Source: Peptostreptococcus stomatis DSM 17678 (GTDB taxonomy: Bacteria > Bacillota > Clostridia > Peptostreptococcales > Peptostreptococcaceae). From it: a stretch of DNA of 42,086 nucleotides. The notes beneath the pieces were generated by a model. That model ran no database searches. It saw only the letters and a list, made by a program, of their open reading frames with translations, and was not told where the DNA came from. The translations under genes and the position numbers were made by a program. Shown here in pieces: positions 24,413-32,880 of this stretch. Numbering within the stretch: position 1 is the stretch's first letter; each line of letters starts with the position of its first letter. The stretch is taken from contig NZ_ADGQ01000054.1 in the NCBI RefSeq assembly GCF_000147675.1, positions 1-42,086 on the forward strand, read 5' to 3'.

Positions 24413-26162
24413 TTTCTGTTACCACCTCTTTCAAATTCCATCTATCTACCTTGTTCTGTGCTTCAACCATATCACGATAAAAATCACATCTTTTCATCAG
24501 CTCTTCATGGCTTCCTGCATCAAGAACAACACCCTTATCCATAACTATAATTTGGTCTGAATCTCTAATCGTATTTAGATGATGAGCAATTGTAATGATG
24601 GTTTTATCCTTACTTAAATCATCAATCGCTTCACCGATTAGTCTTTCATTTTCACTATCAACAGCTGCCATTGCCTCATCTAATATTAAAATCGGTGCAT
24701 TTTTCAGTATCATTCTTGCAATAGAGATTCTTTGTTTTTCTCCACCGGATAACTTAACTCCCATTTCACCTACTCGTGTTTCATATCCATTTGGCAATGC
24801 TGAAATAAAGTCATGACATCTCGCTTTTTTGGCAGCTTCTATGACTTCTTCTTTTGTCGCATTAAGTTTCCCGATTGCAATATTGTCAAAAATACTTAAA
24901 TCGAAAAGGATGACCTCCTGTTGCACACTTCCAATAAGATTTGAAATATTTTCCTGACTGTAATCCTTTATATCTTTCCCATTTATTTCTATTCGTCCGC
25001 TGTCAGCATCCCAAAAACCCATAAGCAAATTGGATACTGTACTCTTACCACATCCACTTGCTCCAACAAAAGCATTTAAGCTATTTTTCTTAAAAATAAG
25101 ATTTATATCCTTTAACTCGAAACTATCTTTTCCGTATGCAAAATTCACATCTTTAAATTCTATATTTCCAAATTCTAAACCTTGTTCTATCTTTTTCTTT
25201 GGAAGCGAAACGGTTAAAACTTTTCCAATTGACTTTAAAGCCTCCTTAAATACAATAGAAAAATGTTGTAGAGTTGCTGTCTTGCTTATGGATGCTGTAA
25301 ACGCAGAGGATAGAATAATTGCGAGTATAAATTTAGGTGTTGTTATTTCTCCATAATAAAGAAATATACTTCCCAAAATCATGACAATAACTACTCCAAT
25401 TTCCATAAATATGTCAATGAGTCCCATTGGAATTGTAATTGCTCCCATGCTCTTTTTAACCCAGTAAATATACTCTCTTGCCGTTTTTAATGTTCTTTCG
25501 CTAATCTCCTCTTCTTTAGCAAAAGCTTTAATCACAGAGATATTTTTTACATATTCCATTAGCTCTTCTCTCATCTTGTTTTCATGGTTAAAGTAAATAG
25601 CAAAGTTCTTATCCATTGTTTTCTGTGAAAGAACTTTTACCAAATACATGAGTGGAACTCCGGCAATCATTCCAAGAGCAAGACGCCAGTCTACAAAAAT
25701 CATAGCTATGAAAATAATGGTAGGCAGAAGTGTAACTGACATTATTTCAGGAAGACCATGGGCAAGGTATACTTCCACTTGCTCTACATCATGCTGAACA
25801 ATGTTGGTAAGCTCCCCGGTATTATGTTCTTTGAAAAATCCTAAACTTAGTTTTTTTAAATGACCGATAATATCTAACCTAAGTTCTGTTAATTTTTCAT
25901 AAGCTTTTTCATGGGCAACCTTTGTTGCAAAATAGTAAAACACTTCCTTTAATGCAAACGATATAAAGATTCCCAAGAATATATACTTTAAATTACCTTC
26001 GTTAATATTGTTTGTGATTAAAGAACTAATCAAATATACAAGTAAGATTTGTGGTATCAAATCAAATACTATTTTTAAAGCAAGAAGTGAATTGGATAAA
26101 CTATTTTTCCCAATCACTTTTTTCCTTAATTCTTTTTCTGGCATGAACAACGCTCCTTTCAA
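24405..26162 (-). CDS. ABC half-exporter (first of a pair)
   Basis: 585 aa with an exporter membrane domain and an NBD: GASGCGKST near residue 370, LSGGEKQRISIARM, ILILDEAMAAVD, TIAHHLNTI. The start at 26162 may be internal (MPEKELRKKVIGKNSL, 26144), which is preceded by AAAGGAGCG. A perfect 24-bp palindrome sits just upstream, the likely binding site of the TetR encoded next. Confidence 0.9.
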   Translation of the reverse strand: MKGALFMPEKELRKKVIGKNSLSNSLLALKIVFDLIPQILLVYLISSLITNNINEGNLKYIFLGIFISFALKEVFYYFATKVAHEKAYEKLTELRLDIIGHLKKLSLGFFKEHNTGELTNIVQHDVEQVEVYLAHGLPEIMSVTLLPTIIFIAMIFVDWRLALGMIAGVPLMYLVKVLSQKTMDKNFAIYFNHENKMREELMEYVKNISVIKAFAKEEEISERTLKTAREYIYWVKKSMGAITIPMGLIDIFMEIGVVIVMILGSIFLYYGEITTPKFILAIILSSAFTASISKTATLQHFSIVFKEALKSIGKVLTVSLPKKKIEQGLEFGNIEFKDVNFAYGKDSFELKDINLIFKKNSLNAFVGASGCGKSTVSNLLMGFWDADSGRIEINGKDIKDYSQENISNLIGSVQQEVILFDLSIFDNIAIGKLNATKEEVIEAAKKARCHDFISALPNGYETRVGEMGVKLSGGEKQRISIARMILKNAPILILDEAMAAVDSENERLIGEAIDDLSKDKTIITIAHHLNTIRDSDQIIVMDKGVVLDAGSHEELMKRCDFYRDMVEAQNKVDRWNLKEVVTENV

Positions 26163-26170
26163 AATTGAAT

Positions 26171-26194
26171 AATATTGAATTATAATTCAATATT
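26171..26194. promoter_or_regulatory. Perfect 24-bp palindromic operator
   Basis: AATATTGAATTA followed by its exact reverse complement. It lies between the TetR gene and the first ABC gene. The same ATTGAATT half-sites recur upstream of the TetR gene. Confidence 0.75.
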
Positions 26195-26247
26195 AAGGTT
26201 TAAAGTAAGACTTTGCTGATTACACAAAGTCTATTTTTTAGTGCTAA

Positions 26248-26820
26248 TTATAAGGATTCCACTCCCTTGTAATAACACCTTGCAATAAGTTTTAGCATAT
26301 CTTTTGCCCACTTTTCACTTTGATAGTGCCTTGCTATTTCAAGAAGCCCCTCTGTAAAGTTACTGGCTAAAATATGGGCAAGCATCGGATCATATTCTTT
26401 TTCTGATTGTCTTTTTAGGCTCACTTCAATATGAATCTGCATTTGCGATATAAGTTTTTGTTTTGCTTCTGTATGCTTTGTACCTGAGCTTTTATCCATT
26501 AAAATAATTAACTTCTTACGCTCTTTTAAAAGTTCATGAATATAATTCTCGCCGACTTCATCAAACCTTTCAGAAGCAGAGCCTTTTTCCAAAGATTCTT
26601 CCTCATTAAAAGCTGACTCAAAATTTATATAAACTGAACTTACTACTGCATCAAACAAAACTTCCTTATTTTTGAAATAGGTATAGATGAGTGCCACAGG
26701 TATATTCGCCTCTTTTGCAATTTCTGTTAATTTGGCACCTCTATAATCCTTTTTATAAAATACTTTTTCTGCTGATTCGAGTATTCTATTTCTGACTTCT
26801 TCTTTTAGTACTTGTGCCAT
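26248..26820 (-). CDS. TetR family regulator of the ABC-ECF operon
   Basis: 190 aa. The TetR DNA-binding domain is at about 8-55 (RILESAEKVFYKKDYRGAKL, IPVALIYTYFKNKEVLFDAV). The remainder is helical. It leads the operon TetR - ABC - ABC - EcfA - EcfT - S. Palindromic sites on both sides suggest it controls itself and the transporters. Confidence 0.9.
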   Translation of the reverse strand: MAQVLKEEVRNRILESAEKVFYKKDYRGAKLTEIAKEANIPVALIYTYFKNKEVLFDAVVSSVYINFESAFNEEESLEKGSASERFDEVGENYIHELLKERKKLIILMDKSSGTKHTEAKQKLISQMQIHIEVSLKRQSEKEYDPMLAHILASNFTEGLLEIARHYQSEKWAKDMLKLIARCYYKGVESL

Positions 26821-26840
26821 AGCACACCTCTTTCTATTTT

Positions 26841-26882
26841 AATACTGAATTTATATTTAATAATAAATTAAAATTCAATATT
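26841..26882. promoter_or_regulatory. Operator-like inverted repeat upstream of TetR
   Basis: AATACTGAATTT (26841-26852) and AAATTCAATATT (26871-26882) are inverted arms with one mismatch and an 18-base spacer. They use the same half-site as the 24-bp palindrome at 26171. Confidence 0.6.
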
Positions 26883-26931
26883 TGTCAAGATTCTTTATTT
26901 TCAAGAAAACACAGTCTACTGCAATATAAAT

Positions 26932-27973
26932 TCATCTTTCTACTTCTTTCATCTTTTCTTTTTTCTCTTTAGAAATTTTCTTATCTTGTTCCTTATGTCT
27001 ACTAATTTTTTCTATAACTGACTCTTTTTTCTCCCTCTTATCTCTACCAAGATACTCATTCATATTAACTTTCAGATGTTCCAACTCCTCATATTTTACT
27101 GATAACGCATTATATTTCTTTGCAATTTCCTCTTGTTTAGCCTGCAATTCTTTTGAATGCTCATTTAATTTTCTAAAAAGATTTTTACCTGATTTTGTCT
27201 TCAACTCTCCCGATACCATATGTCTCAAGTGTGGGAATTGCTTAAGAAAAATATCTATTCCCTCATAAACTTTCTGATAGGCTTCCACATCTTTTCGGTT
27301 CATCATCACATATAAATTCGTCATTTGGATTTTTACGATAACCTTCGTAATGTTCTCTCTTACTAATACAAATTTTAATATATTTAACGACTTCCTTTAT
27401 CCTCTTTTGCTCCAATGACAGCTTATCAAATTCTCGTTTCAACTCGTTCTTTTCAATGGAGATCCGGCTGATACCACGCTCTAATTCTTCAATTGAATTA
27501 AAACCTTTATTCCTGATTTCAACAAGCGCAGACGCTGCTGTTTTAAGATTATGTTTTGTTACCCAATGTTCATAGCCTTTGCTTGACTTTACTTTTTGAC
27601 TATTTTTAATATCAATGATATTTCCAAGTTCTTTATCTTTATTCAGGATTCTATCCTTAATTCTTTCTTCAGTATAGTTAGCTCCAATGGTCTTTGCTCT
27701 GGTAAATCTCTGCTGATTTTTACTTCTAAAAGCTATATGCTTCCCATATTTTATTTCATAGCCATAGCTTTCCATCTTAGATAAAAATCCCTGCCAGTTG
27801 ATTGACTGCTTTATAGTTCTATCAATATCAAATTGAAGTCTTGACTTATAACTACTGCCTTTTTTATCCTCATTCCAGTCATACCAATTCACAAATTTTC
27901 TTCGCTTAATTTCATTGATTTCTCTTTGTGTTTCTTGGTCAATTACAGACAAATTATGTTCCCTTTGAAGAAA
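26932..27973 (-). pseudogene. Relaxase (mobilisation protein), truncated and frameshifted
   Basis: Only the C-terminal part of a Tn1549-like relaxase remains, beginning near EHNLSVIDQETQREINEIKR (27961) and ending KEKMKEVER. The N-terminal nicking domain is gone. One extra T near 27328 shifts the frame: removing it joins YRKNPNDE to LYVMMNRKDVEAYQK. An upstream open stretch to 28153 is junction sequence that contains the terminator at 28044 and is not relaxase. In such elements TetR/ABC cargo often lies next to the relaxase, so the neighbours arrived with it. Confidence 0.8.
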
Positions 27974-28043
27974 GCAATGTAAAATTCTATAAAAGCAGAA
28001 TAAATGCCAAAGTTCCACCAGATTTAAAATAAGCACAGAAAAA

Positions 28044-28081
28044 GCACATAGCTGAAAGATTTTACTCTTCAAGCCATGTGC
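28044..28081 (-). terminator. Intrinsic terminator after the YaaC-like operon
   Basis: GCACAT-AGCT-GAAAGA pairs with TCTTC-AAGC-ATGTGC; on the minus strand TTTTTCTG follows. It closely matches the hairpin at 4081-4121. Confidence 0.8.
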
Positions 28082-28157
28082 TTTTGTGTTATTTGATACT
28101 TTAAGATAAGCTAAAGATTTGAATGGATTTAAGTTAGAATATCTTAAATCCATTTTT

Positions 28158-29243
28158 TCAATTTGTATTTATAATAGGCAATCCAACTTTCAATACCTCA
28201 TCTACAAGATGATGTATATGAATCAGTTCCTCATTAACAGTAACAACCGAATATTTTGCTGATTCACCAAATTCTCCTGCAAAATTTAATGTTTGAGCTA
28301 TCAGCATTCCAAATTCATGTATGTGAATACCATGAGGCAAATCACAATCTATTAGAAGAATACTACCCATATCGCTTCTTGAGAAATCAAGAGTTATATC
28401 TTGAACAAAAATCTTATAAAATTTGCTCACAACTGTGGAAACATCTTTTTCGATATTAATTATATTATCATTATTCAAAACAAACAAATCAATACCGCAA
28501 ATTGCCCTATATAGCAGACGGCAAGAAATCTTTAACGAATTCTTCAATGCTAACATCAATACCGAAAACGCAAACATCACATCAGTAATATCATCCAGTT
28601 TTGTGTGCAACTTCATCGAAAAATCTTTTATATCCTTAGAAATTTCTTCTCCAAGGCTTTGATTAATTTCTTTTTCTAATATACTAACTAACCCACGCAT
28701 AGCATCAATATCAATTTTTTTGAACATTTTTATAAAATTAGCATCCATAAGAACTTTATAGACTCTACCATTCTTGAACGCTGATATTGCAGGAATTAAC
28801 TCCTCATCTGAGAGTAGTGTGCTTACATTTTCTGAAACACTGACTTCTTTATATAGAAAATACGGATTCATTGAATCTGCTACTTCATTTGATTCAGAAG
28901 CAATTTCAGACAAACATAAATCAATAAATCGAGTAAGCGTTTTATGTCCTTGCTCAATCAATATTCTTTCTGCTGATGACAAATGCTCTACATTGAAAAA
29001 ATTGGGGATATCTATTTTTTCAATGTTTTCATCAAGAAATATAAAACCATGAAATTCAGTATTACTATGTTTTGCCATATAAGCAAAATCATTACGGGAA
29101 TCTGTAAACTTTTCACCAATTTCATTTGATTCTATAACAACTGACATGTCATAAATCATTTTTCTTATTTTTTGCGAAGCTTCATCCTTTTGAAGCTTTT
29201 TACATAACTTAAATACTTCTGTTCTAAAATTTGTTGACATCAT
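28158..29243 (-). CDS. Unrecognised 361-aa protein paired with a YaaC-like protein
   Basis: Start MMSTNFRTEVFKLCKKLQKD. Soluble; N-terminal half helical and charged, C-terminal part with short hydrophobic strands (MGSILLIDCDLPHGIHIHEF, then MLIAQTLNFAGEF). Histidines cluster in GIHIHEFG and ELIHIHHLVDE. No known domain was recognised. It follows the YaaC-like gene by 33 bases and ends before a strong terminator, so the two form a discrete two-gene unit between a dead relaxase and a type I restriction operon. A toxin/effector or regulator role is only inferred from this place. Confidence 0.75.
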   Translation of the reverse strand: MMSTNFRTEVFKLCKKLQKDEASQKIRKMIYDMSVVIESNEIGEKFTDSRNDFAYMAKHSNTEFHGFIFLDENIEKIDIPNFFNVEHLSSAERILIEQGHKTLTRFIDLCLSEIASESNEVADSMNPYFLYKEVSVSENVSTLLSDEELIPAISAFKNGRVYKVLMDANFIKMFKKIDIDAMRGLVSILEKEINQSLGEEISKDIKDFSMKLHTKLDDITDVMFAFSVLMLALKNSLKISCRLLYRAICGIDLFVLNNDNIINIEKDVSTVVSKFYKIFVQDITLDFSRSDMGSILLIDCDLPHGIHIHEFGMLIAQTLNFAGEFGESAKYSVVTVNEELIHIHHLVDEVLKVGLPIINTN

Positions 29244-29276
29244 TTTATCTCCTAAATTATTATATAGAAAGAAATT

Positions 29277-30383
29277 TTATCTTTTCTCTTTAAAGTCAAT
29301 GTGTTGTTTCTCCAATTCATTCTGCACTTTTCTTTCAATCATCTCTTGCACCTGATGTTCACCTACTAATTTAACAGTATCAGTTGCTGTATATCTGCTC
29401 GAACTATACTGTATAGTATTTTCTAAAAGATTATTAAGTACATAATTAGGAACGAGCCTTCTTGCATAGAACATAAATTTTTCAATTAAAAGTTTTTCAC
29501 CAGTTATATCCTTAAGCACAAAAGGACTCCAACGTTCCGGGAAATAACGGCATAATGAAGATAATGCAAATAAACTGATGTATATATTAAGTAATGTTGG
29601 GATAGTTATCAATTTGCTATTTTTTATATGCCCTGCCTGTAAATATGGTTGTCCAGAATAGGATTGTTTACTGATATCCTCACCTGTCAATTTATGGCGA
29701 AGGACAAAATATTCTTTGCCCGTTTTGAAGTCTGTAGCAGAAGTAAAGCGCAAATATGATTTTTCAAACCCTTCAACTTTTTTCAATAGTTCAATCAAAT
29801 GATCCTTGTTTTCTTCCGAAAAATATATTTTTTCAGCCTTTCCATCTGGAGTATTAAAAATATCAAGCATAATAGTACAGCCAGTTTGTACATCATAGCA
29901 TTGTGTAAAGTCATATTGTATTTCTGCAATCGAATCTAAAAACTCTCTCAAACTCCAATCACCAAATCCTGTTAAGTCAGAAGTAACACCTATCGCTCTT
30001 GCAACTACATGAACTCCACCATCTACTGGACTAAGAAATCTGATTTTCGTGTCTGCAATGAAATTCATTTGATCAGGAATGAAAATCTTCATTCCATGGT
30101 TACTAATCTTATTGATACTGCCACTTAAAAGGTTAACCATTCCATAAAGAAGATTTGTTGAGCCATAATATAATAGTAATGGTGAAATTTGAAGATTATC
30201 TTCTTTAGCAGCCTTATAGTATTCATTTGCTTGTAAAAACGAACCTGCGATGCAATTTATAGTATCTTCGTCTACCTCATGCCCCTTTTTTGCTAAATAC
30301 CGTTTTATATTAGCCTCATATGTAAATTGTAATAATTCTCTCCAAAGATCATTTTCGGGGTTTTCAGAAAAAATTATAGTCAT
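29277..30383 (-). CDS. YaaC-like protein
   Basis: 368 aa with ribosome site AAGGTGAG before the ATG. The segment SPLLLYYGSTNLLYGMVNLL with a following HGM is the hallmark of YaaC-like proteins; the C-terminal YFPERWSPFVLKD and the all-helical tail also fit. Biochemical function of the family is not known. Encoded first in a two-gene unit with the 361-aa protein. A TATAAT box lies at 30409-30404, with a poor -35. Confidence 0.7.
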   Translation of the reverse strand: MTIIFSENPENDLWRELLQFTYEANIKRYLAKKGHEVDEDTINCIAGSFLQANEYYKAAKEDNLQISPLLLYYGSTNLLYGMVNLLSGSINKISNHGMKIFIPDQMNFIADTKIRFLSPVDGGVHVVARAIGVTSDLTGFGDWSLREFLDSIAEIQYDFTQCYDVQTGCTIMLDIFNTPDGKAEKIYFSEENKDHLIELLKKVEGFEKSYLRFTSATDFKTGKEYFVLRHKLTGEDISKQSYSGQPYLQAGHIKNSKLITIPTLLNIYISLFALSSLCRYFPERWSPFVLKDITGEKLLIEKFMFYARRLVPNYVLNNLLENTIQYSSSRYTATDTVKLVGEHQVQEMIERKVQNELEKQHIDFKEKR

Positions 30384-30896
30384 AGAATCTCACCTTCCCA
30401 TTTATTATACATTATCCGTAAATTTCGTAATAGTACATCACAACAAATGTAATACATATCTTGTATATAAGTCCACAATAACAAAAATATTTCATTTATG
30501 CATACATGTAACTATTCTAAAACAAAAGCCAATTTACCATTTATAATTTTCAACAAAAGCCTCCCACCAAAATGATGGAAGGCTTTCTATTTCTAAACTA
30601 TTTACCTAAATTCAACAACTCCCTTTTAGACCTGCTTTTTCTTACTTTTAGTATCAAAACAGTATCATTTCGAGAATTTTGCTACTCCAAAATCGCTAAA
30701 ACACTATGCTTTCAACGGTTTTATAGTAGTAACATATTTGCTTCCGCTATTCCCACTCTTCATATAAAGACTTCTACACATTATAAAAATAAGCATTTAT
30801 AAGACTCTTATTTACACATATTTTATATTTTCTTTGTTTTTTTGGGTATTTTTTAAGCGAAATACTTCAAAAGTACTTCAAACCTATGAATTTTAA
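30384..30896. other. 513-base gene-free stretch between islands
   Basis: It holds the -10 box of the YaaC-like gene (30404-30409), a terminator (30558-30584), a GTATCA repeat (30650-30667) and a minus-strand GAGTGGGAATA core (30748-30758) ending a short frame SLYEEWE. No credible gene seen. Confidence 0.6.
30558..30584 (-). terminator. Intrinsic terminator downstream of the type I/HEPN operon
   Basis: AGCCTTCC pairs with GGGAGGCT around an 11-base loop and is followed on the minus strand by TTTTGTTG. A degenerate copy is at 11212-11242. Confidence 0.75.
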
Positions 30897-31631
30897 TCAG
30901 TAATTATCCAACATATTGTATTGAGCATCTTCTTCTAAATCAAATCCCGTATTGCTTTTATATTTTTTAGTAATTTCAATTATAATATATTCGAAAGTAT
31001 TCACCACTTCTTCGAAAGAAGAAATATCCCCAATTTTAAACTTCTCATTTTCATGAGCAATATTATTTCTTATTTTATCTGTATATTCATATAGAAAAGT
31101 AGCCGCATCACTTTGTATTTCCGTATCTAATAGTCCACCAAAATCCTCACTATTTTGCGTAAGATTTAAATTATTTAGAAAATCACTATCTCCCAAAATT
31201 TCCTGAAATAAATCTTTATAATATCCATTTAGTTTATCTTTGTGCAAAAATTCAAATCGTATGTGTTTTTCTAATATATTACTATCAATAGTTTCTTTTA
31301 ATGAATGAAAATACGCATCGAATGACCCCTTCTTATTTTTATTTTTATCCTCAAATATATATTTAATTTGTCTTTCTTTCTCAGAAAATATAGAATGAGC
31401 AATCCTTTCTGACAATTCTGTAAATCTCACACCTTGTTTTGATTTATTATAATTGTAGTTACGTATGAGTTCTTTTAAATAATTCTCGAATGTTGTAAAA
31501 ACAGATAAATATAATGAATTCTCCAATAATCCTCTTGCTATTTCTGAGTTATCTTTTGCTTCTAACATAGGGAGTACTTGATCATATATATCTTTATAAG
31601 ATTGATATTTTTTTTGAATTTCAGGGAGCAT
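30897..31631 (-). CDS. HEPN-domain protein (MAE_28990-like), putative RNase
   Basis: 244 aa, all helical. The HEPN catalytic motif R-x4-x6-H appears as R188-NNIA-H193 (RNNIAHENEKF), preceded by the conserved N-terminal FTTFENYLKELIRNYN helix. HEPN proteins of the MAE_28990/MAE_18760 type have been described next to DUF262 genes in restriction loci, where they are thought to act as RNases. It starts three bases after the DUF262 stop with GGGAGGTG as its ribosome site. It is the last gene of the type I operon. Confidence 0.8.
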   Translation of the reverse strand: MLPEIQKKYQSYKDIYDQVLPMLEAKDNSEIARGLLENSLYLSVFTTFENYLKELIRNYNYNKSKQGVRFTELSERIAHSIFSEKERQIKYIFEDKNKNKKGSFDAYFHSLKETIDSNILEKHIRFEFLHKDKLNGYYKDLFQEILGDSDFLNNLNLTQNSEDFGGLLDTEIQSDAATFLYEYTDKIRNNIAHENEKFKIGDISSFEEVVNTFEYIIIEITKKYKSNTGFDLEEDAQYNMLDNY

Positions 31632-31634
31632 AAT

Positions 31635-32870
31635 CTACACCTCCCTAAGAATACTAGAAAGATGTTTTCCCCATTCATATCTTTTTTCAACATTTGTAGT
31701 ATTATTTGTGCCTCTTATAAAAATATTTTCATCTACATTTTTCAAAAATTCGCTAAATGACCGTCTTATTAACTCCTTATTGTTAAAGACTACATTATCA
31801 TCAAATTTTGATAATACCACTAATTGTAGTTCTGCAATAGTTTTATTTATACTAGTAGAACCAGGCTTATTTATTCTAATGAAAGCTTCATCATCAAAAA
31901 CAGCATCCACTTTTGCTACTGAATTTCTAATAAAATCAACTAAACTTAAGGCTTCATCTTTATCGCATCTATATTCCTTAAGATAATCTAAAATTGCGGT
32001 ATTCAATCTGCCATTATACGTGCGGAATTCTTTATTTAAATTATCTTTATTTTTAACCCTAACTTCTCTTAATTTCCAATTTTCACTATCAATAAATCCT
32101 TCTATAACTTTAGCTCTTAATAAAATCTCATTATATCCGAAACGTTTCTTTAATACAGGTCTACTCCCGAAGATTTCATCTACTTCTTTACTTTGTGAAA
32201 CATCGTTCAATGAGTTAATTAAAATACCTCTATACATAACATTTAGAAGTTCCTGATTATTTAACTTTATTGAACCACTGTTTATTCGTGAAAATATGTC
32301 ATATTTAATATCTTCTGTTGAATCTTTTTTTATTATTACAACTGGAAGAGATACATTATTAAACTTTCTTTGCATTTCAACTAAATCATAATAACTCTTT
32401 TTGTTAAACTGTTTCAAAGTTTCGAGTCCACTTAATGTTAAAACATCCATTTCCCGCAAATTTTCTGATAATTTTTCAATTTCATCAGCAACTAATTTAG
32501 ATTTCATAAAAGCAAATACTGTAGTAAGACGTTGTTGTCCATCAATAACCTCAAATGTATCGTCGTTATTCTCAGCTAAAAAAATAGTTGGAATTGGTAT
32601 TGATAGCAATAAAGATTCAATAAACTTAGACATTGTTTTTTTATCCCAAACAAATCTTCTCTGGTAATCAGGTTGTAAATTCAATTCTCCTTCTACTATC
32701 ATTCTGAATAAGTCTGATGTAGACTTATCAACCTTATCAACATAAAGTTTTCTTTTATCATCTTCAGTTATATCAATTTCTGCTTCTGTTTCTACCTCTA
32801 AATCTATATCTGTTGAATCTATTTTATCTAGTAAATTTACTTCTAAGTATCTATTCATAGTGTTATCCAT
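31635..32870 (-). CDS. DUF262 (GmrSD/ParB-like) protein
   Basis: 411 aa. The DUF262 motifs QPDYQRRFVW at 66-75 and IDGQQR at 109-114 are intact; these bind and hydrolyse nucleotide in GmrSD, BrxU and SspE-type enzymes. No DUF1524 (HNH) nuclease domain follows, so this is a short form that probably relies on the HEPN partner. It lies ten bases after hsdR, inside the restriction operon. The DUF262 identity is firm; acting with HEPN as an extra defence layer is inferred. Confidence 0.85.
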   Translation of the reverse strand: MDNTMNRYLEVNLLDKIDSTDIDLEVETEAEIDITEDDKRKLYVDKVDKSTSDLFRMIVEGELNLQPDYQRRFVWDKKTMSKFIESLLLSIPIPTIFLAENNDDTFEVIDGQQRLTTVFAFMKSKLVADEIEKLSENLREMDVLTLSGLETLKQFNKKSYYDLVEMQRKFNNVSLPVVIIKKDSTEDIKYDIFSRINSGSIKLNNQELLNVMYRGILINSLNDVSQSKEVDEIFGSRPVLKKRFGYNEILLRAKVIEGFIDSENWKLREVRVKNKDNLNKEFRTYNGRLNTAILDYLKEYRCDKDEALSLVDFIRNSVAKVDAVFDDEAFIRINKPGSTSINKTIAELQLVVLSKFDDNVVFNNKELIRRSFSEFLKNVDENIFIRGTNNTTNVEKRYEWGKHLSSILREV

Positions 32871-32880
32871 AACTTCCTCC

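Noticed and set aside
27974-28153. N-terminal extension of the relaxase frame (MDLRYSN...)
   Set aside because: The stretch contains the terminator of the YaaC-like operon and no relaxase motif; it is a deletion junction that happens to be open.
28158-29243. Assigning the 361-aa protein to a known nuclease or NTPase family
   Set aside because: No Walker, HNH, PD-(D/E)xK or HEPN motif could be seen; histidine clusters alone are not enough.
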